Below are positions 53,701 through 64,000 of a stretch of DNA of 64,000 nucleotides, one piece after another (positions within the stretch are counted from its first letter, which is position 1; every line of letters begins with the position of its first letter). The position numbers and the translations under genes were made by a program. The DNA comes from Alligator mississippiensis (lineage: Eukaryota > Chordata > Crocodylia > Alligatoridae): NCBI RefSeq assembly GCF_030867095.1, contig NC_081827.1, positions 28,210,001 to 28,274,000 of the forward strand. The letters are read 5' to 3'. The notes beneath the pieces were generated by a model. That model was given only the letters and a program-made list of their open reading frames with translations. It was not told the DNA's origin and did not search any database.

Positions 53701-56700
53701 CTTGAAAGTAATTTTAATTCTCATTGTATAGATAAGACTTAGTCAACTGCCAATGCCTTCCCTGTGATTCATAGTAAGCACAAGTTTCCTGAAGAGTTAG
53801 CCCTACATGCCATCATGCACCTCTCTGACCCAGCAGTTCTCTGCCTGCTTAAGAAATAGAAACAAAAGCTGAGGCTCCAGGCACTATCACTTCCTTTTGT
53901 GATACAGAATGTAATATGCTGGTAAGTAAACTGACTCCTCAATTTATACCTTAACTGACTGCCTGTCTTGCATGCAGCCTCTGGCTTCTTTACTATTCGT
54001 CCCATCCAGGAAGAGCATACACCAACTGCAGATACTTCCTCAGCCTGACAAAAGGCATTTAAACCAGAAAGCTTGCTAAGAAGAATTTTTCCAACTATTT
54101 GAGTTGGTCTAATAACAGTTATCAGATTTACCTAAAGAACCTTGTCTGCATATGCTGGTAAAGCATTTAAGCATGTGGATCTAACACATAAATAAGCCAA
54201 AACATATCTGACCTAGACCACTGAAAAGTACTCCAGCATGGCAGGCTTATGAATAAATCTTCCGGAACTCTGAACAGTAGCACTAAAATGACCTTTATCT
54301 CCCCCACCCACTGTAGAGAGAGGGGTCTGACCTGTTTAACTTCTTCTGCATTTTGTTTCACAGTCGAAACTGTTTGTTCAATCTCTTCCACATTCTCTGA
54401 AGTGGCAGCAGCTTTCTGTTTAAGCTCTTCCATACTCTTCTCTAGCTCAGTCAAACGTTGAGTAGCATTGTTTAGTGTTTCTTCAGATGCTGCATTTTCA
54501 GATTCAATCTAACCAGGAGCAACAGACAAGTTAAATATTCTTTCAACAAATCTAGTTTTCAAATTCTCAAATATGTTTTCTGGTAAAGAATCTTTTAGCA
54601 ACTAGCTACAGTGTCTGTGTCTAATATGTATTGGCCGTGCAACTCAAATAGCAAACTGTCTTCAATATATGCTATCAAAACCACATAGATTTGACTAAAC
54701 ATCATGGGAGTCCATTTTGAAAACTATCTAAACTGCATCATTTTAAAGTGTCCCTTAGATCTTTGTGCTGACCAAAGGGAGCTCATTTTGCAACTGTTCT
54801 ACAGCCCTAACCTCTTGGATGTCTAGGAATGCAACACTAGAGCCATAGTGAGCTGTAATGGCCAGGGGTAGAGTTATTCCCAAACTCCTATGGGAAAATT
54901 CTTGAGACCATGCTGCTGCTAAAAGAGGCAGAGAAACATCCCAGAGCAATACAGCATCCAGGAAAGACTTCACCAAGACATCTAATCTTTGGTTTATGTT
55001 AACTTTTAACAGCACGAAGCAATGAGTTACCAAATGTGTAAAATGCACCTTGGAATCTCAGTTTAAAGGATTAAAGATCCAATCTAGTTGAACGTGGCCT
55101 GAAGAGGCCTAGGGAACAGCAACAATAGTAGATGCTCTATTGTCCATAAAAACCAAAAACACTCCTCTCTTATCCTAGCAACAAGACAACTGCTATGTAG
55201 CTGTAGACTCACTGACATCAAACTTGACAGTTTCTTTTTCAGCAAATCCAGTTAAAAAATCTAAACGGGCTTAAATTCTCATTCTAACCTGCCTCTCTTG
55301 TAGCAAGTGGTTGCACAGGCCAAAACATTTTTAATATGAAAATGATCACACAGGCCCAATCTACTGCAAGCAGCCAACAGGCCAAAGGAGGAGAGTTAAA
55401 GCTTGACTTGACTGTGAAGTGCAGATAAGCTGGAGCTGCCTTGTATAACTGACCTTTCTCTTGTGTATGTGAATCACCCCCGTATACTTGGGGGCCTATT
55501 ACTAGTAATACTGCATTTACCTGAATCCAAGACAGCTTTGATTTTAAGATGGCCTCCTAATAATTACATTCTACGCATGGAAAAGTATAAATTTGTTAGA
55601 ATTTTTCATGCACAGAGTATAATTATTAGGGGACCATCTTTAAATTTGTCCCCCCCACCCCTCTACCATTGTGACAGTGAAAGCAGCAGCAGGGGGGCAA
55701 GTGGCCTGATCCCCTGCTACTTGTCCCGTCTCCCCCGCCCCACCCACTAAGTCCCTGATGCCTTCTGTCCATCCTGCCCTGCCACTTGACCCCCTTCCCC
55801 ATTGCTTAACATATGCGACAGCTCTGGCTCAGGTCACAGAGAACACACAAGCTCTGCCCTCAGCCAGGCAGCAGCAGGGCCAGCAGCTCCCCTGCAACTG
55901 CACGGTCTCCCTTGCACCCCTCACCCTGTCTGCACACTGTTTTTTTCCCTGCTTCCCCCACACACATACTGTATGCCCTCTCCTCTGCTGTATAAGCACC
56001 ATAACCTGGCCAGGCAGCAACGGTGGTGACTGCTCCAGCCCTAGCCCAGGACAGGCCACAGCTGGTCAGAGCCACTGCAGTCACCTGTCCCAGGCCAGTG
56101 CTTGAATTCAAGACAAGACTTTTTTTCCTCTCAGTTGAACAGGGTGGGAAAAAACCTCAGCTGGGATTCAAGTAAATATGATATATTGGTTCTGTATCTT
56201 CTGAAGTGGTCACACTTCATAGAAAAGAGGCTGTGTGTTGGTTGAAGGATCATAAGCAGCTCTCACCAGCCTTTAATGCCATATCTGGAAAATATACAGC
56301 AGTGAAGGCTTTCACACAGCATTAATTCTCATGCTGTTTTACACTAGTAGCAAAGTCTTCCACAAGTGTGGAATAGTGTTGGCAGCACAGCTGCATCTGA
56401 GCAGATACTACCAAAACATAGGCCACCTGTTGGGATGGATGGCTGTGTCCCTGTGCATTTGGGGTTCAGTTCTGTTGGTATTGCCTCCAGTGGCAAAATG
56501 TCCATTTTAATTACTGAGACAAATGCAGGGAGGATACATCTGCCTCATGACCAAATGATTCCTTGGGATCTGGTTTCTTTCCTGTCCCAGTTGTCAATAT
56601 GTGTGCAAAACTACCTCTTTCTATTTGCTGCTCATATGGAGATGCATTTCGAGTTCTTTGTTTTCGCTCCTATTCAGAGGAGTTTGCAGTTGCAAGAGTT

Positions 56701-59700
56701 TCCCTCCCAGATTGACTGAGTCAGCAAACAGAATTTATTCACTATTGCTGCTCTTAGTTAATATTTTTATAAAGATTAGTTGGGACTCACAGAAGTGAGC
56801 AGGTCCTGGGTTCCTTTGATGTCCTCATCAGCTTGCTTGATGGCCTTTTCAGCTGCATTTTGAGCTTTCTCAGCTTCTTCCAGTGCTTCTTTAACCATGT
56901 CTGCCGTGACTTTAACATCTGTTGCACTCTTGCTGTGGAACAAACATATGTAAACATGAGACATGCTTCCTTTTAGCATGAAAAGGAATGGGACAGGTTT
57001 GCCCATAGTAAAATTACACCAGGGATGAGTTCAGTTCAATGTCTTATAAAGCATTAGACAGATTGAAATCGATAGTCTGGTTCAAACACACTGATGTAAA
57101 AGACAGGCGATAGAGATCAGTGTAGCACTCAGTACCTTGCTTTTTTAGCTTCATCTAGCAGCATCTCCGCTTTGGCTATATCTCCAGCGCTTTGTTGAAG
57201 AATAACCTCTACATCAGAAAGGCTTTCCACACGCTTACGAATATCTTCAGTCAAGGATTGCAATTCCTTGGGGGTGCTTGGCATGTTCATGGTTAACACT
57301 TCGTTAGCAACTGCCTCAATGCTGTCCAGATCTGCACTCTCCTCTGTTATAATGGCACAAAAGCAGAGGGGGTGAGAGGACTTGGCAGGTCAAGTGTACT
57401 CCATTCCTGTCTGCACACTTGTAGAACTGACGAATGACAGCGGAGGGGAGAGAGGCTTTGCTGAACATCCTTAAAAACTAGCCCCTGTTCATTTAATTAA
57501 CTTCACCCCTACAGAGATCAACAGCCTGGGGCTATGCTTCAGTCCAGTTTTGGTCTTTGGCAAGAGGAGCATACCACCCTCGGGGAAGTACTCCAGTGGT
57601 TTCAGTACAAGACTGGGAAGTCTATAGCCAGATTTATGCTGTAGCTTCAGGGGATTTCAGAATTGATCAGCTCCAGTTTCTCCAGCTGTAATAGGGGGAA
57701 GTTTGGAGCATTTATTAGGTAACAGACCAACAGTTCCACTGATATCGGGGAATGTGTCAAATTTGGTCCAATACTCATAGAATGCTTTGAACATGATGGG
57801 CAGGTCTAGATGAGTGCACAAGCGGAGGGAGAGCCCTGTGGCAACCCCCCCCCCCGTGACTGAAAAAAGCTGGGTGATGCATGTGGCAGCAGTGTGTGCT
57901 GCCCTGAACTGGAGCCACACTCCAGCTGCCAGCTCGGGTCCCTGCTGCCAGATCCTGCCACTGGAGCCCCTGGGGGCCCCCTGGACCCAGGTAAGGCTGG
58001 TGGGGTCAGCCCATATGCTGGTCCCAGCTTCCCCTACTCACACGGGGCAACTTGCTGTGCGTCAGTGTGTGCACACACATACATTCCCCAGGGACAAGGA
58101 GCAGCAGCACATATTGTGCCGTTGCTATTTATCCCTGGGGAGAAGCACATGCGCACTTGTCTGGACACACCCGAGATGAGCCAAGTAGGAACATGGTAAC
58201 AGGTAAAATGGTGCTGGAGGTTAATTTCTTGGTGCATATTCATGTAGCTCTACTGTAAGAGAGCCATGCTCAGTTTAACTGTGTAACACCATGTCATGCC
58301 TTTCAGCGGGAGTGCTTAAAATGAAAGCTGCCCCTTTGCTCAAATGGTTTTTATGAAGCACTAACTGTCTTGCTAGCCTTCATAAAATTAGGGTGCTACC
58401 TAAGAGGTTCTGTAAAGTTTACAGATGCAAAGTCACACATACAGAGTTGGACAGGTGAAATTCTCTGCATTCTTCTGGGTACTTTTATAAACTACTTTTA
58501 ATCATTTCTAAATGCCAGTATTTCCTGAATACTTAAATGGTACTTCATCAACATCTAGATTTTTATAAATGAAGAGATACACTTTCAGGTTTTCAAGTGA
58601 AATGAGATAATCCTCTCTGTCAACCCACCCCTTCGATTATATGATGTTTGCAGCCATACCAGACTTTGCTTTCTGCACTATGAAAATTATATGAAGCGAA
58701 GAAGAGCAAACTGGGAAACTAATTGTACAATTCCCAGTAATTTCAGTAGGAGCTGTATGGTTAAATCTCCTAGTCTGCTTTGACATCAGCGTTTAAACTG
58801 CCAAGGAAAGTCGAAGGCTTCTTGGCAGAGGGACCAAAGCCTTCCTTGGAAAAGCTCTGCAGTTTGTAGGCCAGGAGTTGTACTTAATATTTTTTGTAAA
58901 CGCTAATGCTATTTAGCCTTGTACAAACACAGGAAGGAATGAACTTTGCATGTTGCATCTTATTGCTGAATAGGACCATGAATTAACATACAAGTATGAA
59001 CATTTGTTTATCCACTCTACAAATAAAAGTCTCTCTCTGTTCTCTGGAGGGAACCACATATTCAGCACCCTCCCTCACTTCTCCCAGACCTGTTTAACCA
59101 AAATAAAATGCCTGGACATGCTTAGCAGAATCTAAAGACTTAAGTTTCATCATATAGATGCCAGATTAAGGACTGAAAGTTTTAGAAAAGCTTTTCTTAT
59201 TTGTCTTTCTTCCTTTTTGCTGCAAGAGTGTTCTAGCAGACATATGTTTAAGATATCAGATAAGTGGAAAGCTGTCATGTTACACCTTTGAAGGAATGAT
59301 TTCAAGAACAGGAAGTGTGGTTTTCAGGCACAAACCCAGTAAAGATCAGTAACAGATCATCCTTACGCATCAGAAATTCCCTGATTTGCTTAATGAGGTT
59401 TCTCAGATCTTCATTGCTTTTGTCAACTTGCTCTTTTGTAGCGTTGGTTTTGAGCAAAACTTCTTGTGCATTTTGCTTTGCTTCATCAGCTCTCAATTTT
59501 GCCTCCGAGACCTACAGAAAGTAAAGGAAGTAGCCTCATTTCATACTTCTATATATTTGAAGATCCCATTTGACAAATCAAAATGCAATTGATATCAAAA
59601 TCAAGCGGTGTGGGAGGCTTGTTCTCAAAACTCACAGAACACTTTTTAAAAACATGTTGGAATCCAAAACGCCAATGTTACTTTAAATAACTTAAGCTAA

Positions 59701-62700
59701 TGTTTCTGGCTCACACCAGGGATTCTGATACAGACAACTTCACTTTATGAGGATCTTACAAGGACAGTGCTAGGGAAGTTATGCAACTTGAAAAGAAAAC
59801 TTTTGAAATGGGTGTCTGTGGGCAAAATGTTCTGCTGTCTAGACATGCACTGTAGCCCTGATGAGGGAATTTCTCTTGTTTAAATGAACGTTTAACAATT
59901 TAAAAAATGTTACCAGTTTGGAGAGCTGTTCAATTTCTGCCAGTGCGCTGAGTACATCCCTGTCAAAATCCATGGCTTTCTGCCACGTGCTGTGGGCCAT
60001 AGTAACCAGCCCCTCACAGCCTGGGCCTCCACATTTCTTTTCTCCTTCTTCTGTTCTGCAGTTCAAACCGCCACACACTGATTCAGCACAGGAAGCCCCT
60101 GAGGGAGTTCCACATGTCTGCAGCAGACGAAATTAGACACAGAGAATAGTTGTACTTTATCACCCTTGTTGGGGGGAAGAGAGGCTGGGGGGTAGGAGGG
60201 GAGGATAGCTTGAAGTTTTCTGATGATGTTGGAAATACTTAGTAATTTCTTTCCCTTTGGCAGTGATATCACAGGAGACTGCATGAAATAGATCCTAGCT
60301 TAAGTTACTGTTCCAAACTGCTAAAGCAGGCTACTGCTTGCTTTGTATCTGAAGCATTTGTTGCAGAAGTGATGGAGGAAGGAAGGCATAAATGCCAAAC
60401 CCTCCAGACAGAGTTAATGGATGTGGCATGACAATTGTCAGCTTATGGTGGAAACATTCTTGACCTCTTGTTTTTCCAATGATAAAATACCTTCATACTT
60501 ACTTTAAATAAGTCGGGTGGAGCGGGGTGATGGGCCTTCCAGCCTGAAGGCAGACCCATGAATCTTATCAGCCAGTACAGATCAGCATTATCCGCATGCG
60601 GATTGCACTGAAAACTCAGGCCCCCTTCAACTTTCTACCTCCCTTTCTGCCTGTCATTTCCTTACCAACACCAAGGCCAAAACACAAAATTTCCACTCTG
60701 GGAACAGTCCCAGCATTTCAAACCCTTTTTTGCTCTGAATGGCAACAAAGGATTTAAAATGTGCTATGAAATGAAATTTTCAAAACAATAATTTCATAGC
60801 CAATCCAAACACTGTTTAGATAAATAGGAGAGTTTTGTTTCAATTTTTACTATAAAATAATGTTTTCAATATTTTAATGAAATTAAGGCCCAAATCAATT
60901 ATTATTACAGTACTTTTCTGAGGCAAAAGTTTGACAAAACAGATGATCCCACGCAACGTTGTAACCAGAGTGTCAATCGGTGGTTTTTTTGGTGTGCGAG
61001 TGTTACCAGAGTTCAGACAAATGGAAGTCTTAAATTTTTTTAATCAGATGGAAAGGTGAGACCTAAGTTGCCTTATTCTGCAATTTTAAAATACCTGCTG
61101 ATGGAGGACAGATGCACAAAGTGACAAGCATTTTGTATTTGGACCCCTGCTAGGGAACCTAGGTCAGACCAAACCAGAAGATGTTTAAAGTTCACCTTTT
61201 TTGAGTCTTGACTTTCTCTTAGGAAGTGCTAAGTCCTTTCTGACCTGTTTGGTGTGCAGCTCCCTATCAGCTGGAAAATGGAAGGGGTCCTGCAGTTAAT
61301 GAAAGCTCCCAGCAGCTGCCAGTGCTGTCTCAGGCCTCGATAAAGAGCATTTAAACAGGAGTTTCAAGCCTAGGGGCCCTGCTGGAGAAATGTGCGGGAG
61401 GGAGTCCTGATCAAAAGACCCCTTCCCCATAAAATGAAAGAGTAGTGGAGGAGGGGAGACATCAATCCTTAGCAAACTCATCCTTTAACTTACTGCTGCC
61501 TCTAACCACTTAAGTTAATAAACATTCCCTCCATCATGGGTGTAGGCTAGATTATTCTCCAGCTGCAGCTGGTTTACTTCAAAGGAAAGCTGCAGAAGGA
61601 ACACCCTGCATCTCCCATGAAACAGCAGGGCTGACTTGTATCTACAGATGTGCAGGCAGGCCTTTTGCCTGAAGAGCTCACTAAAAGTTCTGCTTTGTCT
61701 CAAACACATCAGAAAGGGAGTGGAGGAACCCAGACAGTCATTTAGGGCAAGCACAAAGTGTTCAACTAGCTAAATAATATGCACGAGTGGGGCATTATGG
61801 AAATAACAGGGAGAGCGAGTATATATGAGGGTTCCTAGGATGGTTTGGATTTACAGATGCAAGAGTGAGAACTAGTGAAGGGAACAGTCTCCGAAGGGTG
61901 ACAAAAGTCTCATTTCAGTCAGCTTTACCGCCTTTGGGTCTCATGGCTACCCACCTTCATCCCCGTCCTCCCCTCAAAATGTCCTATGACCAGCCATGTC
62001 TGCTAGCCCTTTGGGAGTGCCAAGGATTCTGAGATTTGGAACATGGAGGTAGAAACAAACAGGAAGACTTGGAGGACTGATGGGAGGTGTTTGGGAGCTA
62101 ATGGGCACTTTTATCCACAGGCTGAGAAACCTTGTTCCAGTTCACTAGATAAGTACTGCCCAGAGTAGGAGACAATGGTTCACATGCAGATCTCACTGAA
62201 AGTATCAGGCCCAATTCAGCTGTAAATAGCTTCCCTTCCTGTCACTTCTTCACCAAGACCATTATTCATTCTCTGTGGAGTTTGCACTAGGGGCGGGCAA
62301 TTATTTTGGGTGGAGGGCAGCTTACTGAGTTTTGGCAAGCCATTGAGGGCCGCATGACAGGCAGCCGGGGCAGATAAATATTAATTTTCTAAATTTTTTA
62401 GGGGCCCCATGGGCCGGATAGAATAGCCTGGTGGGCCACGTTTTGCCCACCCCTGGTTTACACCCAGGAAAATGTAACCATGTACCTTTGCAGCTGCTTC
62501 AGAAAGATCCAGATTTTGCAGCTTGCCTGCGAGTTCATCCAGGAGGTGTGACTGCTCCTCTTGTTTAGCCTTGAACTGGGCTTCTCTCTCATCCATCAAG
62601 TCTTCCACTTCCTGTCGCAGTTGAGCTGACTGTTCTACCAGGCTGTCAGGGTGAAGGGTGGAGGCATTGACCCTTTCTTCTGCTGCCAGGGACGTCTGAA

Positions 62701-62727
62701 AATACTTGGTGATGCTATCCAAGGCTC
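50735..62727 (-). CDS. LAMB1: Laminin subunit beta-1, C-terminal part; last 8 coding exons
   Basis: Beta-1 chain of laminins, secreted cross-shaped basement-membrane proteins. The window holds about 470 C-terminal residues of a chain of about 1,790: end of coiled-coil domain II, the cysteine-rich beta knob (CGTPSGASCAESVCGG, then CGGPGCEGLV), and coiled-coil domain I down to the terminal SISQKVAVYSTCL. The penultimate Cys forms the inter-chain disulfide. All eight exons join in frame and match human LAMB1 closely from memory, with no break. The start lies beyond the right edge. The 3' UTR (about 50,735-50,880) has AATAAA at 50,751-50,756 on the minus strand. Convergent with DLD. Confidence 0.96.
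50881..51017 (-). CDS. LAMB1: LAMB1 last exon (coding part) with stop
   Basis: 137 nt; LEDTYENNQKVLEDKAKQLV, then SISQKVAVYSTCL and TAA at 50,881-50,883. Holds the terminal Cys for chain linkage. Acceptor CCTTGCAG. Confidence 0.97.
51170..51522. mobile_element. MITE with long inverted ends in the last LAMB1 intron
   Basis: About 350 bp. The first and last 65 or so bases are imperfect inverted repeats sharing GACCTAC, AATTCA and the block TTGCAGGTTCCCCTG. No coding capacity. Superfamily not assigned. Confidence 0.65.
51523..52255. other. Rest of the last LAMB1 intron
   Basis: Nothing recognised. Confidence 0.45.
52256..52415 (-). CDS. LAMB1: LAMB1 penultimate exon
   Basis: 160 nt; VLDRELNDKYKRVENLIAKK, then LLAQANNKLQLLK; ends after one base of an Asp codon. 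Acceptor AATGCAG, donor GTAAGA. Confidence 0.97.
52416..54331. other. LAMB1 intron
   Basis: At 54,000-54,155 a partial relative of the 39,553-39,788 MITE is seen (GAGTTGGTCTAATAACAG, then TACCTAAAGAACCTT). A 13-base direct repeat, AAATTAACTATAR-like, lies near 53,530-53,565. Otherwise nothing recognised. Confidence 0.45.
54332..54508 (-). CDS. LAMB1: LAMB1 exon, domain I
   Basis: 177 nt, phase 0 at both ends; IESENAASEETLNNATQRLT, then EQTVSTVKQNAEEVKQ. Acceptor GGTTAG, donor GTCAGA. Confidence 0.96.
54509..55508. other. LAMB1 intron, right part
   Basis: No repeat or exon-like segment recognised. Confidence 0.45.
55509..56185. mobile_element. Non-autonomous DNA transposon in a LAMB1 intron
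   Basis: Inverted ends: GCATTTACCTGAATCCAAGA on the left, complement of ATTTACTTGAATCCCAGC on the right. Sub-terminal GGACCATCTT and AAGATGGCCTCCT form an inner inverted pair around TAATTATT. The C-rich interior is non-coding. Confidence 0.65.
56791..56932 (-). CDS. LAMB1: LAMB1 exon, domain I
   Basis: 142 nt; KSATDVKVTADMVKEALEEA, then IKQADEDIKGTQDLLTS. Acceptor TTCCACAG, donor GTGAGT; ends in phase 0. Confidence 0.97.
57136..57343 (-). CDS. LAMB1: LAMB1 exon, domain I
   Basis: 208 nt; DLDSIEAVANEVLTMNMPST, then RVESLSDVEVILQQSAGDIA. Acceptor TAACAG, donor GTACTG; ends with two bases of a Ser codon. Confidence 0.96.
57801..58172. mobile_element. MITE in a LAMB1 intron
   Basis: Inverted ends CAGGTCTAGATGAGTGCACA and the complement of GGGTGTGTCCAGACAAGTGC. 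The GTCTAGAYGA-like terminus recalls family 1 (9,566-10,271), but the interior differs. Confidence 0.55.
58173..59366. other. LAMB1 intron, no feature seen
   Basis: AT-rich intron sequence without recognised repeat ends. Confidence 0.45.
59367..59511 (-). CDS. LAMB1: LAMB1 exon, domain I
   Basis: 145 nt; VSEAKLRADEAKQNAQEVLL, then NLIKQIREFLM; ends after one base of a Gln codon. Acceptor CTGTAG, donor GTAAGG. Confidence 0.97.
59914..60117 (-). CDS. LAMB1: LAMB1 exon, beta knob
   Basis: 204 nt, phase 0 at both ends. Holds the Cys-rich beta knob that interrupts the coiled coil (TCGTPSGASCAES, KKCGGPGCEGL), then FDRDVLSALAEIEQLSKL. Acceptor GCTGCAG, donor GTAACA. Confidence 0.97.
60118..62279. 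other. LAMB1 intron, no feature seen
   Basis: Over 2 kb without an exon-like or repeat signal that I can support. Confidence 0.45.
62288..62455. mobile_element. Short hAT MITE in a LAMB1 intron
   Basis: 168 bp with ends TAGGGGCGGGCAA and TTGCCCACCCCTG, the CAGGGGTGGGCAA-type hAT terminus, flanked by GTTTGCAC (62,280-62,287) and GTTTACAC (62,456-62,463), an 8-bp duplication with one change. Confidence 0.85.
62486..62727 (-). CDS. LAMB1: LAMB1 exon, end of domain II
   Basis: 242 nt; ALDSITKYFQTSLAAEERVN, then LLDELAGKLQNLDLSEAAAK, heptad-like coiled coil. Acceptor TTGCAG, donor GTACAT. Enters after the first base of a codon (its first two nt complete it); ends in phase 0. Confidence 0.96.
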
Positions 62728-62860
62728 CTGCAAGAATTCAGAGCAGGCTGTTCAGTAGTGAGCCCTGTTTGCTTAACTAACAGCACAAGGAAGCCTAATG
62801 GCTGCCACTGCATACAAAGCTATTCTTTTAACAAACTGGATACCAAGTGGAATGTAATGT

Positions 62861-63560
62861 TAGGGTTACCATATTTCCAGTTTCCAAAAAGAGGACACTG
62901 GGGGGGGGGGTAGAGGAGCAGTCATATGCCTGTGCCCTACCCCTGTCCCTCACTCCTAAGCCACAGCCCCCCCAGCCCTACTGTTGCCCCTCACTTCTGA
63001 CCCACAGTACCCCAGACCATGCCGGTGCCCCTCACTCCCAACCTGCATTCCCCCTGGCCCTGCCTGTGACCTTCAGTCCCCCGTGGTCCTGATCCCCTCA
63101 TTCCCAAGCCACAGCCCCCACAGCCCTGCTGGTGCCCCTCACTCTGGACCTGCAGCCCTTTGCCCCCCAGCCCTGCTAGTGCCCCTCACTCCTGACACAC
63201 AGCACCTCCCCCCTCAGCTCTGCTGGTGCCCCTCACTCCCAACCCACAGCACCCTGCCCTCCCCAGCCCTGCTGCCCCTGAAGAACCCTCCACCCCTTTC
63301 CTCCACTGGAGGGGAAGGCACCTCCCCCCCTGCCCTGCTGCAGCCCAAGCTGCTGGCAGGCATCCGTCCCTCTTGCACACCTATCCATAGACGCACACAC
63401 TCCCTGCCACACACAATCCCCAGCACACACCCCCTGTGTGCACACGCACCCTGCCACATGCACACACCTCCTGCCATGTGTGCATGCACCCCCTGCCACA
63501 CACACGTGCATGCACCCCCTGCCACACATGCACATGGCTGCGGGGGGGAGGGGGGGGGTG
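62861..63560. repeat. C-rich minisatellite, probably inside a DNA-transposon relic
   Basis: From about 62,900 to 63,290, degenerate units of roughly 55-65 bases recur with the core TGCCCCTCACTCC, then CCACAGC. A second part (63,370-63,540) repeats CACACACCCCCTGCCA. The left flank GGGTTACCATATTTCC, then AAAAGAGGACAC, looks like the terminus of a common reptile DNA transposon. No matching right terminus was found. Confidence 0.6.
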
Positions 63561-64000
63561 CAGCTAAAAATCTACAGAATGTGATTCTAATATAAAAATG
63601 TGAATATTTTTCTGGACTAAGGGTCAAATTCTACTTCTATTAAAAGCAAAGGAAGATTAGTCCTCAGGTTTAAAAGGCAAAGTTTATTTTACTAATGGGC
63701 CATGCCTGCGAGGAGACTCCCTGATTTCACTGGGACAGCTTTGCTTTGCAAGTTCCAGAGAGTGGAAGTGGTAGGGTAAGCTTCCAACAAAAGAAAAGTT
63801 TGTCAGATTGCTGATTCACAGAACTGGAACTGGTCTGTGGAAATGTCTTGGGTTCAAGCAACTTAGGTCAGATCTCAGACAGGATGCTGATGGAAAGCTG
63901 CCTGGGAGCCTGGGCTTTTGACAGCTTTACAACTTAAACAAAGATTTTAAGATAACTTTTTGCCTGAGATCCTGAGCTAGCTTTGCAACATGCTGAGAAA
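63561..64000. other. LAMB1 intron at the window edge
   Basis: No exon of LAMB1 is seen here; the next upstream exon must lie beyond the window. Confidence 0.5.

Noticed and set aside
62847-63627. Proline- and cysteine-rich open frames (up to 203 residues) near the right end
   Set aside because: They translate a C-rich minisatellite inside a LAMB1 intron; the composition is repeat-driven.

Overview
The window looks like nuclear DNA of a non-avian reptile, more likely a crocodilian than a turtle. It holds two genes of the vertebrate DLD-LAMB1 block in tail-to-tail order, set among many CR1 LINE copies, reptile-type non-autonomous DNA transposons and one LTR retrovirus fossil. There is no bacterial or organellar signature, and I saw no tRNA or rRNA gene and no CRISPR array.

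Layout. 1-7.1 kb: a 5'-truncated CR1 LINE followed head-to-tail by a nearly full-length CR1 that keeps tandem promoter-like monomers, an esterase-type ORF1, and endonuclease and reverse-transcriptase parts. 7.1-16 kb: gene-free, with CR1 pieces and MITEs. 16.0-25.9 kb: one more CR1 split by a complete 7,678-bp retrovirus copy on the minus strand, bounded by 584-bp LTRs and a 5-bp target duplication (AAGTC). 26.5-48.0 kb: DLD on the plus strand; all 14 coding exons can be placed and they join in frame to 508 residues. 48.0-50.7 kb: intergenic, with one unexplained exon-like segment. 50.7 kb to the end: the last eight coding exons of LAMB1 on the minus strand, about 470 C-terminal residues.

The most interesting item is the retrovirus fossil (16,769-24,446). 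Where env should be, it carries an intronless copy of a host cell-adhesion gene that I recognise as NECTIN3: signal-peptide-like start, three Ig domains, transmembrane segment and a short cytoplasmic tail. It lies directly downstream of a strong splice acceptor, in the position used for env messages. No env-like sequence is visible. The two LTRs differ at 12 of 584 positions, and by eye all 12 fall in CpG dinucleotides, so the insertion may be much younger than the 2 percent raw divergence suggests.

The two host genes have unrelated roles. DLD is the mitochondrial E3 flavoprotein of the 2-oxoacid dehydrogenase complexes and the glycine cleavage system. LAMB1 is the laminin beta-1 chain of basement membranes. 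Their adjacency is conserved vertebrate synteny and not a functional cluster.
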